DNA of 64,000 nucleotides from Flavobacteriaceae bacterium MAR_2010_72 (GTDB taxonomy: Bacteria > Bacteroidota > Bacteroidia > Flavobacteriales > Flavobacteriaceae): assembly GCA_003550275.1 (NCBI GenBank), contig QXCW01000002.1:868001-932000 (forward strand), written 5' to 3'. Every line of letters starts with the position of its first letter. Within the stretch, counting starts at the first letter, position 1. This document shows positions 17,248-26,379 of the stretch, piece by piece. The notes under the pieces were generated by a model. The model was not told the DNA's origin. It was given only the letters and a program-made list of their open reading frames with translations, and did not search any database. The position numbers and the translations under genes were made by a program.

Positions 17248-20229
17248 ATGCAAAACAAAGGATTAGTAAAGTTATTTGCGCTCTTATTTGGTTTGGTAAG
17301 TATTTACCAGCTTTCATTTACATTTAAAGCCAACCAGATAGAAGCCCAAGCCGAAGCATTTGCTGCAAGTAAATATGATGACCCAGATTTAATAAATGCT
17401 GAAGAAGTTAGGTATTTAGACTCCATTTCTAACAAAGAGGTTTTCAATATTCTAATTGCAAAATTCAGCTATAACGAAGTAAAAGAAAAATCAATGAATC
17501 TTGGTCTTGACCTAAAAGGTGGGATCAACGTTATTCTTGAAATTTCAGTAAAAGATATCTTAAAAGGTCTTGCAAATAATAGTAAAGACCCAGTTTTCAA
17601 CAAGGCTTTAGAAGATGCAGTTGAAATTCAAAAAGATGCTCAAGAGCCTTATTTGGAATCCTTTTTTACTGCATTTGATGCAATAAAGGGAGATACTAAA
17701 TTAGCTTCACCAGATATTTTTGCGAACAGAACGTTGGTTGATGATGTCGACATTTCAATGTCTGATGACCAAGTGAAGGAGGTACTTAAAACAAAAGTAG
17801 ACGAATCAATTGTTTCAGCTTTTGAAGTATTACGTAAACGTATAGATAAGTTTGGGGTTACGTCTCCAAATATCCAACGTTTAGGAAATTCTGGACGTAT
17901 TTTAGTGGAACTTCCTGGCGCCAAAGATGTTGAGCGTATTAAAAAGCTATTACAAAGTACCGCTCAATTGGAATTTTGGGATGTACTTAATGGACAAGAG
18001 CTTGGTGATTTCTTTGTACGAACAAATGAAACTTTAAAAGCTGTAGTTGGTGAGGAAAAGGCAGAGGCCGAAGTCGCTCAAGATTCTACTGCAACCGAAG
18101 AGAGTGCAGATAGTCAAATTGATGCCTTATTAGGTGATACTACTGCAAATGATTCCCTTCAACCACAAGGGGTCAATCCATTGTTTGATATGATTTATCC
18201 GCAAAGCGATCCTTCAGCATTATTTGCTGTTAAATCAGAAGATAAGGAAACTTTAGAGGCTTATTTAAAAATGCCTCAAGTAAGGGCTAATTTACCAGCA
18301 GAACAACGTTATACCAAATTTGCGTTTGGTCTACCAGAATTAAATAGTGAATCAGGTTTAGAAACTGTAAATGTTTATGCACTTATTGGTAATAGAGATA
18401 ATCAACCAGAATTAAGTGGAGCTGTTATTACCGATGCACGTCAGTCCTACAACAACCAAGGTAAGCCTTCGGTAAGTATGCAAATGAACGGAAAAGGTGC
18501 AAAAGTATGGGAAGCAATGACAGGAAGAGCATATACGCAACAAAGTCAAATTGCGATTGTGTTAGATGACATTGTATATTCTGCACCTGGTGTAACCACA
18601 GGCGCTATTTCTGGTGGAAATTCTGAAATTTCAGGATCGTTTACAGTTAATGAAGCGGTCGATTTAGCGAATGTATTGAGAGCAGGTAAATTACCAGCTT
18701 CAGCAGATATTGTACAAGCTGACGAGGTTGGAGCATCTTTAGGTAAAGAAGCCATAGATAGTGGTTCAAAATCATTTTTAATAGCCCTATCGTTAGTGCT
18801 AATATGGATGGTGCTCTACTACGGTAAATCTGGTGGTTTTGCTGATATAGCTTTATTACTCAATATCTTGTTAATCTTTGGTGTGCTTGCTGGTCTTGGA
18901 GCTGTGTTAACACTACCTGGACTTGCTGGTATCGTTTTAACTATTGGTATGTCGGTTGATGCGAACGTACTTATTTTTGAACGTGTACGAGAAGAAATTG
19001 GTAAAGGAAAAGGCCAAAAAGAAGCTGTTAAAGATGGTTTTGCAAACGCATTGTCTTCAATTTTGGACGCAAATATCACAACAGGATTAACGGCAATTAT
19101 ATTATTTGTGTTTGGTACGGGTCCGATTAAAGGGTTTGCTACCACGCTATTAATTGGTATTTTAACCTCGTTGTTTACGGCGATTTTCATTACTAGATTA
19201 TTAGTGGACTGGTACGTAAATAGAGGTGGTAAGTTAGACTTTTCAACTGCAATCACTAAAGGCTTCTTTAGAAACTCAAGCTTTAACTTTGTGAGCAAAC
19301 GTAAAGTGGCTTATGTGGTATCGAGTATTTTAATTATAGTAAGTTTAAGTTCATTATTTACAAAAGGTCTAGACCAAGGGATTGACTTTGTTGGAGGAAG
19401 AACCTATCAAGTTCGATTCGATCAAATTGTTAACCCAGAAACTGTAGTACAAGATTTGAATGCTACTTTTGGAAGTGCTGAAGTTAAAACTATTGGAAGT
19501 GCCAATCAGTTAAAAATTTCAACTAAATATAAAGTAGATGAAAATTCAGCTGAAGCAGATGAAGAAGTACAAACAATGCTTTTTGAAAGCTTAAAGCCGT
19601 ATTTGCCTGAAGGGATATCTTATACCGATTTTTCTGAAGGAAAAAATAATATAGGTAAAATGTATTCTAGTAAAGTGAGTCCAACTATTGCTGATGATAT
19701 CAAGAAAGAATCGTTTTGGGCGGTATTGGGATCACTTGTGGTTGTATTCCTTTACATCTTATTGCGATTCAAGAAATGGCAGTTCTCTTTGGGAGCGGTT
19801 TCTGCAGTGTTCCATGATGTTATTATTGTTTTGGGAGTATTCTCTTTAACCTATAAGTTTATGCCATTTAGTATGGAAATTGACCAAGCCTTCATAGCTG
19901 CAATTCTAACGGTGATTGGGTATTCGTTAAATGATACGGTTGTTGTGTTTGATAGAATTAGAGAGGTAATACTTGACAGAGGTGGCTTTAAAGGCGGTGT
20001 TAATATCAACTCGGCCATTAACAGCACATTGAGCAGAACATTAAACACCTCACTTACTACCTTAGTGGTGTTATTTGCGATGTTTACATTTGGAGCTGAT
20101 TCGTTACGAGGCCTTCTTTTTGCCTTAATTATTGGTATCGTTGTAGGTACGTATTCGTCCATATTTATTGCAACTCCAATTATGTACGATACTTTGAAGG
20201 ATAAAGGTGAAACACCTCAAGAGAAATAA
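17248..20229 (+). CDS. secDF: fused protein translocase subunit SecDF
   Basis: A 993-residue fusion of SecD and SecF, inner-membrane proteins that use the proton gradient to help Sec-translocated proteins leave the channel. SecD: first membrane helix (about 7-23), LGLDLKGGINVILEI, the P1 domain (about 165-510) with ELPGAKD, then TM helices with GMSVDANVLIFERVREE. SecF: second half starting near 690 with LDQGIDFVGGRTYQVRF and GYSLNDTVVVFDRIRE. An acidic Ser/Thr/Ala-rich insert (about 266-305) lies in the SecD periplasmic part. Such fusions are normal in Bacteroidota. Own promoter and terminator. Confidence 0.96.
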   Translation: MQNKGLVKLFALLFGLVSIYQLSFTFKANQIEAQAEAFAASKYDDPDLINAEEVRYLDSISNKEVFNILIAKFSYNEVKEKSMNLGLDLKGGINVILEISVKDILKGLANNSKDPVFNKALEDAVEIQKDAQEPYLESFFTAFDAIKGDTKLASPDIFANRTLVDDVDISMSDDQVKEVLKTKVDESIVSAFEVLRKRIDKFGVTSPNIQRLGNSGRILVELPGAKDVERIKKLLQSTAQLEFWDVLNGQELGDFFVRTNETLKAVVGEEKAEAEVAQDSTATEESADSQIDALLGDTTANDSLQPQGVNPLFDMIYPQSDPSALFAVKSEDKETLEAYLKMPQVRANLPAEQRYTKFAFGLPELNSESGLETVNVYALIGNRDNQPELSGAVITDARQSYNNQGKPSVSMQMNGKGAKVWEAMTGRAYTQQSQIAIVLDDIVYSAPGVTTGAISGGNSEISGSFTVNEAVDLANVLRAGKLPASADIVQADEVGASLGKEAIDSGSKSFLIALSLVLIWMVLYYGKSGGFADIALLLNILLIFGVLAGLGAVLTLPGLAGIVLTIGMSVDANVLIFERVREEIGKGKGQKEAVKDGFANALSSILDANITTGLTAIILFVFGTGPIKGFATTLLIGILTSLFTAIFITRLLVDWYVNRGGKLDFSTAITKGFFRNSSFNFVSKRKVAYVVSSILIIVSLSSLFTKGLDQGIDFVGGRTYQVRFDQIVNPETVVQDLNATFGSAEVKTIGSANQLKISTKYKVDENSAEADEEVQTMLFESLKPYLPEGISYTDFSEGKNNIGKMYSSKVSPTIADDIKKESFWAVLGSLVVVFLYILLRFKKWQFSLGAVSAVFHDVIIVLGVFSLTYKFMPFSMEIDQAFIAAILTVIGYSLNDTVVVFDRIREVILDRGGFKGGVNINSAINSTLSRTLNTSLTTLVVLFAMFTFGADSLRGLLFALIIGIVVGTYSSIFIATPIMYDTLKDKGETPQEK

Positions 20230-20248
20230 TAAATTATCAAATTGATTT

Positions 20249-20280
20249 AAAAAGGTTGTCATTTTTGGCAACCTTTTTTT
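20249..20280 (+). terminator. secDF terminator
   Basis: AAAAAGGTTG pairs with CAACCTTTTT (10 bp); loop TCATTTTTGG; T-run follows. Confidence 0.88.
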
Positions 20281-20359
20281 GTTTAATTAAGTTGAAAATA
20301 TATTTTTCAAAATTTGAATTTTCAATTACTTATTTAGCTAATTTTGGACTCTGAAAAGA

Positions 20360-20367
20360 TACCTTTG
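20360..20367 (+). promoter_or_regulatory. -7 promoter element (TACCTTTG) of the ATP-grasp gene
   Basis: TACCTTTG fits TAnnTTTG. A second candidate, TAATTTTG, overlaps at 20339-20346. Either would drive the ATP-grasp/GNAT pair. Confidence 0.5.
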
Positions 20368-20397
20368 GTACTATGAAAGTTTTTGAAAATTTAGGCG

Positions 20398-21693
20398 GTG
20401 AAAGCTACAGTATTTCCTCCTAAAAAGTTTCTATTTGTTTCTCGATGGGGAGAAACTTTAGATATAGCACACAGTACTTCACTTGAAGGCCATAAAGTTA
20501 AAATGTATATAGAAGATCGATCTTCTAGGGAAATTGGTTTTGGATTTGTTAAAAAAGTACAAAACTGGAACGCACATGTCGATTGGGCCGATGTCATCAT
20601 TTTTGATTATACAGGTTATGGTCAACAATGTGAAGACTTAAGAGCATCCGGTAAATTTGTGATTGGAGGTACGCGTTATACTGATAATTTGGAACTCGAT
20701 CGTGATTTCGGCCAGTCTGAACTAAAAAAACACGGCGTAAAAACACTGCCTTACAAGGAGTTTTTTAGCTTTCAAGAGGCGATAAAATATATCGAACAAA
20801 ACCCAAATTCCTATGTTATTAAGCCTTGTGGAGAAACTCAAGAATTAAAACAATTACTTTTTGTAGGTAGTGATGATGAAGGTTTGGATGTTATTCGAGT
20901 ACTAAAGGCCTACGAACGATCCTGGGGAGACGATTTTGGGACATTTCAGTTGCAGCGAAAGGTTAAAGGTGTAGAGATTTCTGCATCGGCATTTTTTAAT
21001 GGAACCGAATTTTTATATCCCTTAAATATCACTTTTGAACATAAAAAGTTCTTTCCAAAAGAATTGGGCGTGTCAACGGGCGAAATGGGCAGCAGTATGT
21101 TTTGGGTCAATGAATCACCCATTTTTGATGCGACTTTAAAAAAGTTTGAATCCACATTGGCAAAGCAAAAGTTTGTTGGTCACATTGATATTAATTGCAT
21201 CGTTAATGGTAAGGGTATTTATCCATTAGAGTTCACGTCACGGTTTGGATATCCTCAAGTTTCTATTCAAAGAGCAGGAATTATGGAGCCTATTGGTGAA
21301 ATGCTATATAAAATTGCGTCGCGCCAAAAATTTAAAATCAATGTAAAAAAGGGTTTTCAAGTCGGTGCGTTTATCGTAGTACCACCGTTTCCCTATGATG
21401 ACAAAAAAACATTCGAATTGTTTTCAAAAGATGCGGTTGTAGTATTCAAAAAGAATGTGAAAGAAGGTGTTCATCCATTTCATTTGAAGATGGTAAATAA
21501 TGAATGGTTGATCACGGGAAATACTGGTGTACCAGTTTTGGTAACTGGAACAGGTATTACTATGAAAGAAGCACAAAAAATGATGTATAATAGAATTCAG
21601 AACATCATTATTAATAACAGTTATTATAGAACCGACATCGGTGATAGATGGTTTGAAGATTCCGATAAACTTTGGTCTTGGGGCTTATTATAA
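20398..21693 (+). CDS. ATP-grasp family ligase, PurD-like
   Basis: A 431-residue protein with an ATP-grasp layout: an N-terminal nucleotide-like subdomain (KKFLFVSRWGETLDIAHSTS), a lid with YVIKPCGE, and a C-terminal core with GHIDINCIVNGKGIYPLEF and TSRFGYPQ, where the Asp/Glu residues would bind Mg-ATP. It recalls phosphoribosylamine-glycine ligase (PurD) but lacks its N-terminal GGREHA-type motif, so another carboxylate-amine ligation is likely. The GTG at 20398 is the only start after the in-frame TAG at 20392. The GNAT gene follows 5 nt after the stop. The substrate is unknown. Confidence 0.75.
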   Translation: MKATVFPPKKFLFVSRWGETLDIAHSTSLEGHKVKMYIEDRSSREIGFGFVKKVQNWNAHVDWADVIIFDYTGYGQQCEDLRASGKFVIGGTRYTDNLELDRDFGQSELKKHGVKTLPYKEFFSFQEAIKYIEQNPNSYVIKPCGETQELKQLLFVGSDDEGLDVIRVLKAYERSWGDDFGTFQLQRKVKGVEISASAFFNGTEFLYPLNITFEHKKFFPKELGVSTGEMGSSMFWVNESPIFDATLKKFESTLAKQKFVGHIDINCIVNGKGIYPLEFTSRFGYPQVSIQRAGIMEPIGEMLYKIASRQKFKINVKKGFQVGAFIVVPPFPYDDKKTFELFSKDAVVVFKKNVKEGVHPFHLKMVNNEWLITGNTGVPVLVTGTGITMKEAQKMMYNRIQNIIINNSYYRTDIGDRWFEDSDKLWSWGLL

Positions 21694-21698
21694 TTCCT

Positions 21699-22160
21699 AT
21701 GAAACTCAAAAACTTCACAACAAAGGCGCATACATTTTTTAATCTTTTGCCAATTGAATGGCAGGACACCATTGTCCCCCACTGGAACGATAGTAAATCC
21801 ACAACTCAAGTTTATGTGATTGTTGAACATAAAGTTGTCGTTGCTGGAGGCTTGGTGTTTTCAAAATGTCCTCCAGATATGATGTATTATGAAAAGCAGG
21901 CCAAAAAGTTGTTCAAAAAGGAGTATATGTATCTGGGTTTTATTTATGTAACACCTACGCAAAGAGGTAGAAGTTTAGGATCGTTATGGTTAAGTAAAAT
22001 AAAAGAACTCTATCCCAAACAAGGCCTGTGGTTGGCTATTGAAGACCAGAGCCTACATCACTTTTATGTTAAAAACGGCTTTGAGCATATTGATACCATA
22101 GTGACACCTGATCAACAACAAGAATTGGTTTATGCATATAAACCGAAACCTAAAGTTTAG
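21699..22160 (+). CDS. GNAT-family N-acetyltransferase
   Basis: A 153-residue GNAT protein. The acetyl-CoA binding turn is in YVTPTQRGRSLGSLWLSKIK, where QRGRSLGS replaces the usual Q/RxxGxG/A; a C-terminal strand HHFYVKNGFEHIDT is the typical F/Y-x-K-x-GF ending. The ATG at 21699 lies 5 nt after the ATP-grasp stop, so the two are almost surely co-translated, and may act on the same metabolite. The gene's last 11 nt overlap the 3' end of the opposing DUF192 gene. Substrate unknown. Confidence 0.82.
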   Translation: MKLKNFTTKAHTFFNLLPIEWQDTIVPHWNDSKSTTQVYVIVEHKVVVAGGLVFSKCPPDMMYYEKQAKKLFKKEYMYLGFIYVTPTQRGRSLGSLWLSKIKELYPKQGLWLAIEDQSLHHFYVKNGFEHIDTIVTPDQQQELVYAYKPKPKV

Positions 22161-22650
22161 TAAACTGTATTTTATCTCCTGGCTGTAAATCCCAGGTAGT
22201 TGTTAATCCAGCATTGACCTCTAAAACATATTGAGCAGGTGCCGCAGAAGGGAGACCAGTTTCATCAAAAGGTTTTGCGTTTTTTGAGATGCTCGCTATA
22301 ACTTTATCTTTATCAATATAAATGATATCTAAAGGAATTTCCGTGTTTCTCATGTAAAAGTTACGGTAATCTGAATCTGGAAAAATAAACAGCATACCAT
22401 GAGATGCTTGCATGTGCTTACGGTACATTAATCCGGTTTGGGTTTCGTACTCGTTGTCTGCAATTTCAATATCCAATGTAGCAATAACCGAATCGGTTTC
22501 AGCTTTTAAAAGCGATAATTCGCCTTCTTTCTTAAACTTAATAGTAACCGGAGTAACTTTCGATTTACTCTTTTCTTCTTTGCAGGAAAAGGTAATAAAA
22601 CCCAAAACCCCTATAAATGCTACTATTTTAAACAGTTTTGAGAAATTCAA
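22150..22650 (-). CDS. DUF192-family lipoprotein
   Basis: A 166-residue protein: hydrophobic N-terminus ending in FITFSC, a lipobox with Cys at residue 23, then a charged linker and a DUF192 domain (about 50-166) with TQTGLMYRKHMQASHGMLFIF and NTEIPLDIIYIDKD. DUF192 proteins are small beta-barrel-like, often exported, without a set function. It lies 3 nt downstream of lgt, whose product lipidates such proteins, on the same strand. It overlaps the GNAT gene tail to tail. Confidence 0.88.
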   Translation of the reverse strand: MNFSKLFKIVAFIGVLGFITFSCKEEKSKSKVTPVTIKFKKEGELSLLKAETDSVIATLDIEIADNEYETQTGLMYRKHMQASHGMLFIFPDSDYRNFYMRNTEIPLDIIYIDKDKVIASISKNAKPFDETGLPSAAPAQYVLEVNAGLTTTWDLQPGDKIQFTKL

Positions 22651-22653
22651 TTT

Positions 22654-23478
22654 TTAATTTGGTTTTGGTTTGTAAACAAACATAAAATATAACCCAATCA
22701 AAATAAATGGGACGCTTAACCACTGACCCGTATTAAGGTTTAAAAAACTGATATATTCATCACCTTGTGGTTCTTTTACAAATTCTACACAAAAACGAAC
22801 TGCCCAAAGCAGCACTAAAAATAGACCAAATAAGAAGCCTTCTTGCTTGCTTTTGTTGGTTTTCCAATATACATATAGAAGAATGAAAAAGACAAAAACA
22901 TAACAAAACGCTTCATAGAGTTGAGCGGGATGACGGGGGAAATCCTCACCCAGTTGCTTAAATACCACGCCAAAATCAGATTGGGTTACCTTGCCTATGA
23001 TTTCAGAATTTATAAAATTTCCAATTCTAATAGCAACAGCACCCAAAGCTACTGGAATAACTACACGATCCAATATCCAAAAGAGGGACTTTTTAAGGAC
23101 TTTTTTATTATATAAATACATGGAGATAATCATACCAATAGCAGCACCATGACTTGCGAGGCCTCTAAAGCCTGTGAAATGCATTCCTCCCTTAAAACTA
23201 AAAGGTAAAAAGATGCTGAAAAAGTCTTCTTTAAAAAGTTCAGGCTGGTAGAAAATCACATGACCTAATCGAGCACCAAGCATGATACCTATCACTGAAT
23301 AGATGAATAAAGAGTCTAAGGCCTGACTGGTTTGGTTTTCGTTTTTATAAATGCGTTTAGTGATATAAAACCCAAGTATAAAGGCTATTATCCACATCAT
23401 GCTATAATAATGAAGCGTGAAATCTCCAAACAAATGGATACCTTTTGAAGGATCCCAGACAAATTTTAATAGGTACAT
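22654..23478 (-). CDS. lgt: prolipoprotein diacylglyceryl transferase
   Basis: A 274-residue inner-membrane enzyme with about seven membrane helices that moves diacylglycerol from phosphatidylglycerol to the lipobox Cys of prolipoproteins. The Lgt signature region is present: GLASHGAAIG with the essential His, then IGNFINSEIIG, and RHPAQLYEAF with the Arg. Length is normal. Followed by the DUF192 lipoprotein gene 3 nt downstream, so co-transcribed. Several lipoproteins in this window are its substrates by inference. Confidence 0.95.
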   Translation of the reverse strand: MYLLKFVWDPSKGIHLFGDFTLHYYSMMWIIAFILGFYITKRIYKNENQTSQALDSLFIYSVIGIMLGARLGHVIFYQPELFKEDFFSIFLPFSFKGGMHFTGFRGLASHGAAIGMIISMYLYNKKVLKKSLFWILDRVVIPVALGAVAIRIGNFINSEIIGKVTQSDFGVVFKQLGEDFPRHPAQLYEAFCYVFVFFILLYVYWKTNKSKQEGFLFGLFLVLLWAVRFCVEFVKEPQGDEYISFLNLNTGQWLSVPFILIGLYFMFVYKPKPN

Positions 23479-23555
23479 AGTTGTTAGTTTACTCTGGTAA
23501 ATATACTATTTTGTGTTTGACCAAAAGGTAAGGATTTGTTAATTAATCTTTTTTG

Positions 23556-23590
23556 TCAGGAACAGGATCGTAACCACTTCCTCCCCAAGG
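23556..23590. repeat. direct repeat, copy 1 (yidD 3' end duplicate)
   Basis: 35 nt beginning TCAGGAACAGGATCGTAACC, identical to 23671-23705 except for one base (A for G at position 18). Copy 1 lies downstream of yidD. Confidence 0.85.
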
Positions 23591-23605
23591 CGACAGAGCG
23601 TCTAG

Positions 23606-23626
23606 AAAATGTACGGTGTACATTTT
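23606..23626. repeat. perfect palindrome AAAATGTAC-GGT-GTACATTTT
   Basis: Two 9-nt arms in exact inverted order around GGT, located between the two copies of the yidD tail repeat. Confidence 0.75.
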
Positions 23627-23654
23627 TAGCGAATGGGCGAGCTGGCGCATTGGC

Positions 23655-23891
23655 CTAGTTGTCATCCTTTTCAGGAACAGGATCGTAGCCACTTCCTCCC
23701 CAAGGATGACAACTAAAAATTCGTTTTAAAGCTAGTCTTCCTCCTTTAAACAGTCCATACTTCTCAAGAGCCTCTTTTGAATAATGGGAACATGTGGGTT
23801 GAAAACGGCAAGTTGCAGGCGTTAAAGGTGAAATCAAGGTTTGATACACTTTTATCAATAGTAAAAAGGGGTATATAAGTAACTTTTTCAA
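23655..23891 (-). CDS. yidD: membrane protein insertion efficiency factor YidD
   Basis: A 78-residue YidD (DUF37) protein: an N-terminal amphipathic segment, then [16 protein letters not shown] and [17 protein letters not shown], both family signatures. YidD assists YidC-dependent membrane protein insertion and is normally next to rnpA; here it lies between lgt and cysS instead. Its 3' end is duplicated downstream (23556-23590). Confidence 0.93.
   Translation of the reverse strand: MKKLLIYPFLLLIKVYQTLISPLTPATCRFQPTCSHYSKEALEKYGLFKGGRLALKRIFSCHPWGGSGYDPVPEKDDN
23671..23705. repeat. direct repeat, copy 2 (inside yidD)
   Basis: This is the in-gene copy of the 35-nt repeat; it encodes the [10 protein letters not shown] part of YidD. 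See 23556-23590 for the second copy. Confidence 0.85.
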
Positions 23892-23947
23892 TGTGTACTA
23901 TTTTAGTTCTTTGATGTTTAGCGGTGTATAAAACAGCTTACATCAGC

Positions 23948-25429
23948 CTAATTTGTTGAAAACGTGGTGCCTTCTTTACCATCCTGAAGTTGAATACCAA
24001 CTTCGGCGAGTTCATCCCTTATTTTATCAGAAAGTGCAAAATCTTTATTTGCTCTAGCTTGTTGGCGTATTTGAATTAAAAGCTCAACAGCCCCTGAAAG
24101 TTTATCGGTGCTCGTTTCAACTTTTGTTACATTCACTAAACCTAAAATATCAAACACAAACGCATTCATTGTTGCCTTGAAGATTTCTAGATCGTCGTGG
24201 GTTAAACTGGCATTTCCTTCTTTGATTTGGTTGATGAATTTAACACCTTCAAATAAATTAGCAATTAGGATAGGAGAGTTGAAGTCATCGTTCATGGCAT
24301 CATAACAGCTTTGCTTCCAATCCAAAATAGTGATGGAAGACGATTCGGAAGATTTTAACTCATCCATGATATTGATGGCATCCATAAGTCTGTAAAACCC
24401 TTTTTCACTTGCCAAAAGCCCATTGTTGGTGAAATCTAAAATGCTTCGGTAATGTGCCTGAAGCATAAAAAATCGTGCAACACTTGGCGCATAGGCTTTA
24501 GTAATATGCGGGTTATCACCCGAAAATATTTCATTGGGGAGAATAAAATTTCCAGTGGATTTAGCCATTTTTTTACCATTCATGATCAACATATTGGCAT
24601 GCATCCAATAGTTTACGGGTGAAGCATCATTACAAGCTTCGCCTTGAGCAATTTCACATTCGTGATGAGGAAATTTTAAATCCATCCCACCACCATGAAT
24701 ATCAAAATGATCTCCTAAATATTTAGTGCTCATGGCTGTGCATTCCAAATGCCAGCCCGGAAACCCATCACTCCAAGGGGATGGCCAGCGCATAATATGT
24801 TGAGGTTCAGCTTTTTTCCAAAGTGCAAAATCCTGCGGATTCTTTTTATCACTTTGACCATCAAGTTCACGTGTATTATGAATAAGATCTTCAACATTAC
24901 GTTTGCTTAAAATGCCATACTGCTTGGTTTCGTTGTATTTTAACACATCAAAATAGACTGAACCATTAACCTCATAGGCCAATCCTTTGTCTAAAATGGT
25001 TTTGATAATCTCTATTTGCTCAATAATATGGCCAGTAGCTGTTGGCTCGATACTTGGGGGTAAGAAGTTAAATTTATTGAGAATATTATGAAAGTCGACA
25101 GTATAACGTTGTACGACTTCCATAGGTTCAATTTCTTCTAATCGCGCTTTTTTTGCAATTCGATCTTCCCCAGCGTCAGCATCGTTTTCTAAATGCCCTG
25201 CATCGGTAATATTTCTAACAAAACGAACTTTATAGCCCAAGTGTTTTAAATACCGGAATACCATATCAAAGGACATGAAGGTTCTAACATTACCTAAATG
25301 AACATTACTATACACTGTTGGTCCGCAAACATACATGCCAACATGACCTTCATTAATAGGCTTAAAAGCTTCTTTTTGACCAGATAGTGTATTATAAAGT
25401 TTTATGTGTTGTGTTTGGAATAAGTGCAT
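23948..25429 (-). CDS. cysS: cysteine-tRNA ligase
   Basis: A 493-residue class I aminoacyl-tRNA synthetase charging tRNA-Cys. The first zinc/HIGH region is [17 protein letters not shown], with HLGN in place of HIGH; zinc ligands follow in WHLECTAMS and HHECEIAQ. The KMSKS loop is [13 protein letters not shown]-terminal DALR-like helical domain ends the protein. Located 20 nt downstream of folE on the same strand, likely one unit folE-cysS. Confidence 0.97.
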   Translation of the reverse strand: MHLFQTQHIKLYNTLSGQKEAFKPINEGHVGMYVCGPTVYSNVHLGNVRTFMSFDMVFRYLKHLGYKVRFVRNITDAGHLENDADAGEDRIAKKARLEEIEPMEVVQRYTVDFHNILNKFNFLPPSIEPTATGHIIEQIEIIKTILDKGLAYEVNGSVYFDVLKYNETKQYGILSKRNVEDLIHNTRELDGQSDKKNPQDFALWKKAEPQHIMRWPSPWSDGFPGWHLECTAMSTKYLGDHFDIHGGGMDLKFPHHECEIAQGEACNDASPVNYWMHANMLIMNGKKMAKSTGNFILPNEIFSGDNPHITKAYAPSVARFFMLQAHYRSILDFTNNGLLASEKGFYRLMDAINIMDELKSSESSSITILDWKQSCYDAMNDDFNSPILIANLFEGVKFINQIKEGNASLTHDDLEIFKATMNAFVFDILGLVNVTKVETSTDKLSGAVELLIQIRQQARANKDFALSDKIRDELAEVGIQLQDGKEGTTFSTN

Positions 25430-25449
25430 TTTTATCGGACTGTTTTAAC

Positions 25450-26127
25450 TTAAAATTGGGTCTCTAATTTAATATAATCCAAAAACTCTCTTCGTGTTTC
25501 TTTCTCTTTAAATTTTCCTCCAAATTCTGAAGTTACAGTACTACAATCAATATCTCTAATACCTCTGGAATTGACACATAAATGTTTTGCATCAATCACA
25601 CAGGCTACATCTTGTGTATTTAAAACAGTTTGAAGTTCTTTTACAATTTGTATAGTTAAGCGTTCCTGAACTTGTGGTCGTTTGGCAAAGTAATCGACTA
25701 TTCTATTCATTTTAGAAAGTCCAACCACTGTACCGTTAGATATGTAAGCAACATGCGCTTTACCAACAATTGGTAAAAAGTGATGCTCACAGGTAGAATA
25801 CACCGTAATGTTCTTCTCTACCAACATTTCACCATATTTATATTTGTTTTCAAAAGTAGATGCGCTGGGCTTTTTATTAGGATTTAAACCACCAAAAAGT
25901 TCTTTAACAAACATTTTGGCAACACGTAATGGCGTGCCGTTTAAGCTGTCATCTGTAAGGTCTAATCCTAATGTTTCCATAATATGGCGAACATCATCCT
26001 TTATGATATCAATCTTTTCCTCATTGGTAAGTCTGAAGGCATCACTACGCATAGGCGTGTCTGTAGATGTACCTATGTGGTTATCTCCTAGAGACTCAAA
26101 ATCTTCAATGTCTTTTTCTATTTTCAT
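25450..26127 (-). CDS. folE: GTP cyclohydrolase I
   Basis: A 225-residue enzyme turning GTP into 7,8-dihydroneopterin triphosphate, the first step to folate and, through QueD/QueE, to queuosine. The zinc site is CEHHFLP with a later Cys in DAKHLCVNSRG, and the GLSKMNRIVDYFAKRPQVQE core is exact family sequence. The N-terminal ~35 residues are an extra acidic stretch. Own -7 element at 26167-26174; followed by cysS. Confidence 0.97.
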   Translation of the reverse strand: MKIEKDIEDFESLGDNHIGTSTDTPMRSDAFRLTNEEKIDIIKDDVRHIMETLGLDLTDDSLNGTPLRVAKMFVKELFGGLNPNKKPSASTFENKYKYGEMLVEKNITVYSTCEHHFLPIVGKAHVAYISNGTVVGLSKMNRIVDYFAKRPQVQERLTIQIVKELQTVLNTQDVACVIDAKHLCVNSRGIRDIDCSTVTSEFGGKFKEKETRREFLDYIKLETQF

Positions 26128-26166
26128 TTTTTGAATTCTAAATTTGACTTTAGATTAAACAGAAGG

Positions 26167-26174
26167 CAAAGATA
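26167..26174 (-). promoter_or_regulatory. -7 promoter element (TATCTTTG) of folE
   Basis: CAAAGATA on the plus strand reads TATCTTTG on the minus strand, an exact -7 consensus, 39 nt before the folE ATG at 26127. Confidence 0.6.
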
Positions 26175-26379
26175 AGCATTTATAAAAATCATATGCTAAA
26201 TTATAATGTAAAACGTTATACTCATGGACTTTTGAATGCAATTGGTCGTATAATTGGCTATTTGTTACATTAATTTTACTAATTTTCACAACTTGTGTTC
26301 AAAGTAGTAATGAGGAAGTTTGATTCTAAAGTAGGTTCTGTTTTTCGATTTATTAATCAGGCATAAAATTGTTTATGAA

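Larger units (their letters stand above)
23543..23665 (-). pseudogene. 40-codon relict reading frame ending in a duplicated YidD C-terminus
   Basis: An ATG overlapping the yidD stop region opens 40 codons ending [14 protein letters not shown] and TAA, a near copy of YidD's own tail ([15 protein letters not shown]). The residues before the tryptophan are unlike YidD, so only the last ~15 codons are duplicated. A perfect 9-bp inverted repeat lies inside. This looks like the scar of a recombination or partial duplication, not a working gene. Confidence 0.55.

Noticed and set aside
18819-19298. Long antisense reading frame within secDF
   Set aside because: No start context or promoter and it lies wholly opposite the conserved SecD/SecF coding sequence; a by-product of codon usage.
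20373-20423. Possible frameshift in the ATP-grasp gene, with the true start at ATG 20373
   Set aside because: The upstream frame stops after 16 codons and the residues do not look like a protein start; the GTG at 20398 gives a complete fold. Kept as a short ORF of interest only.
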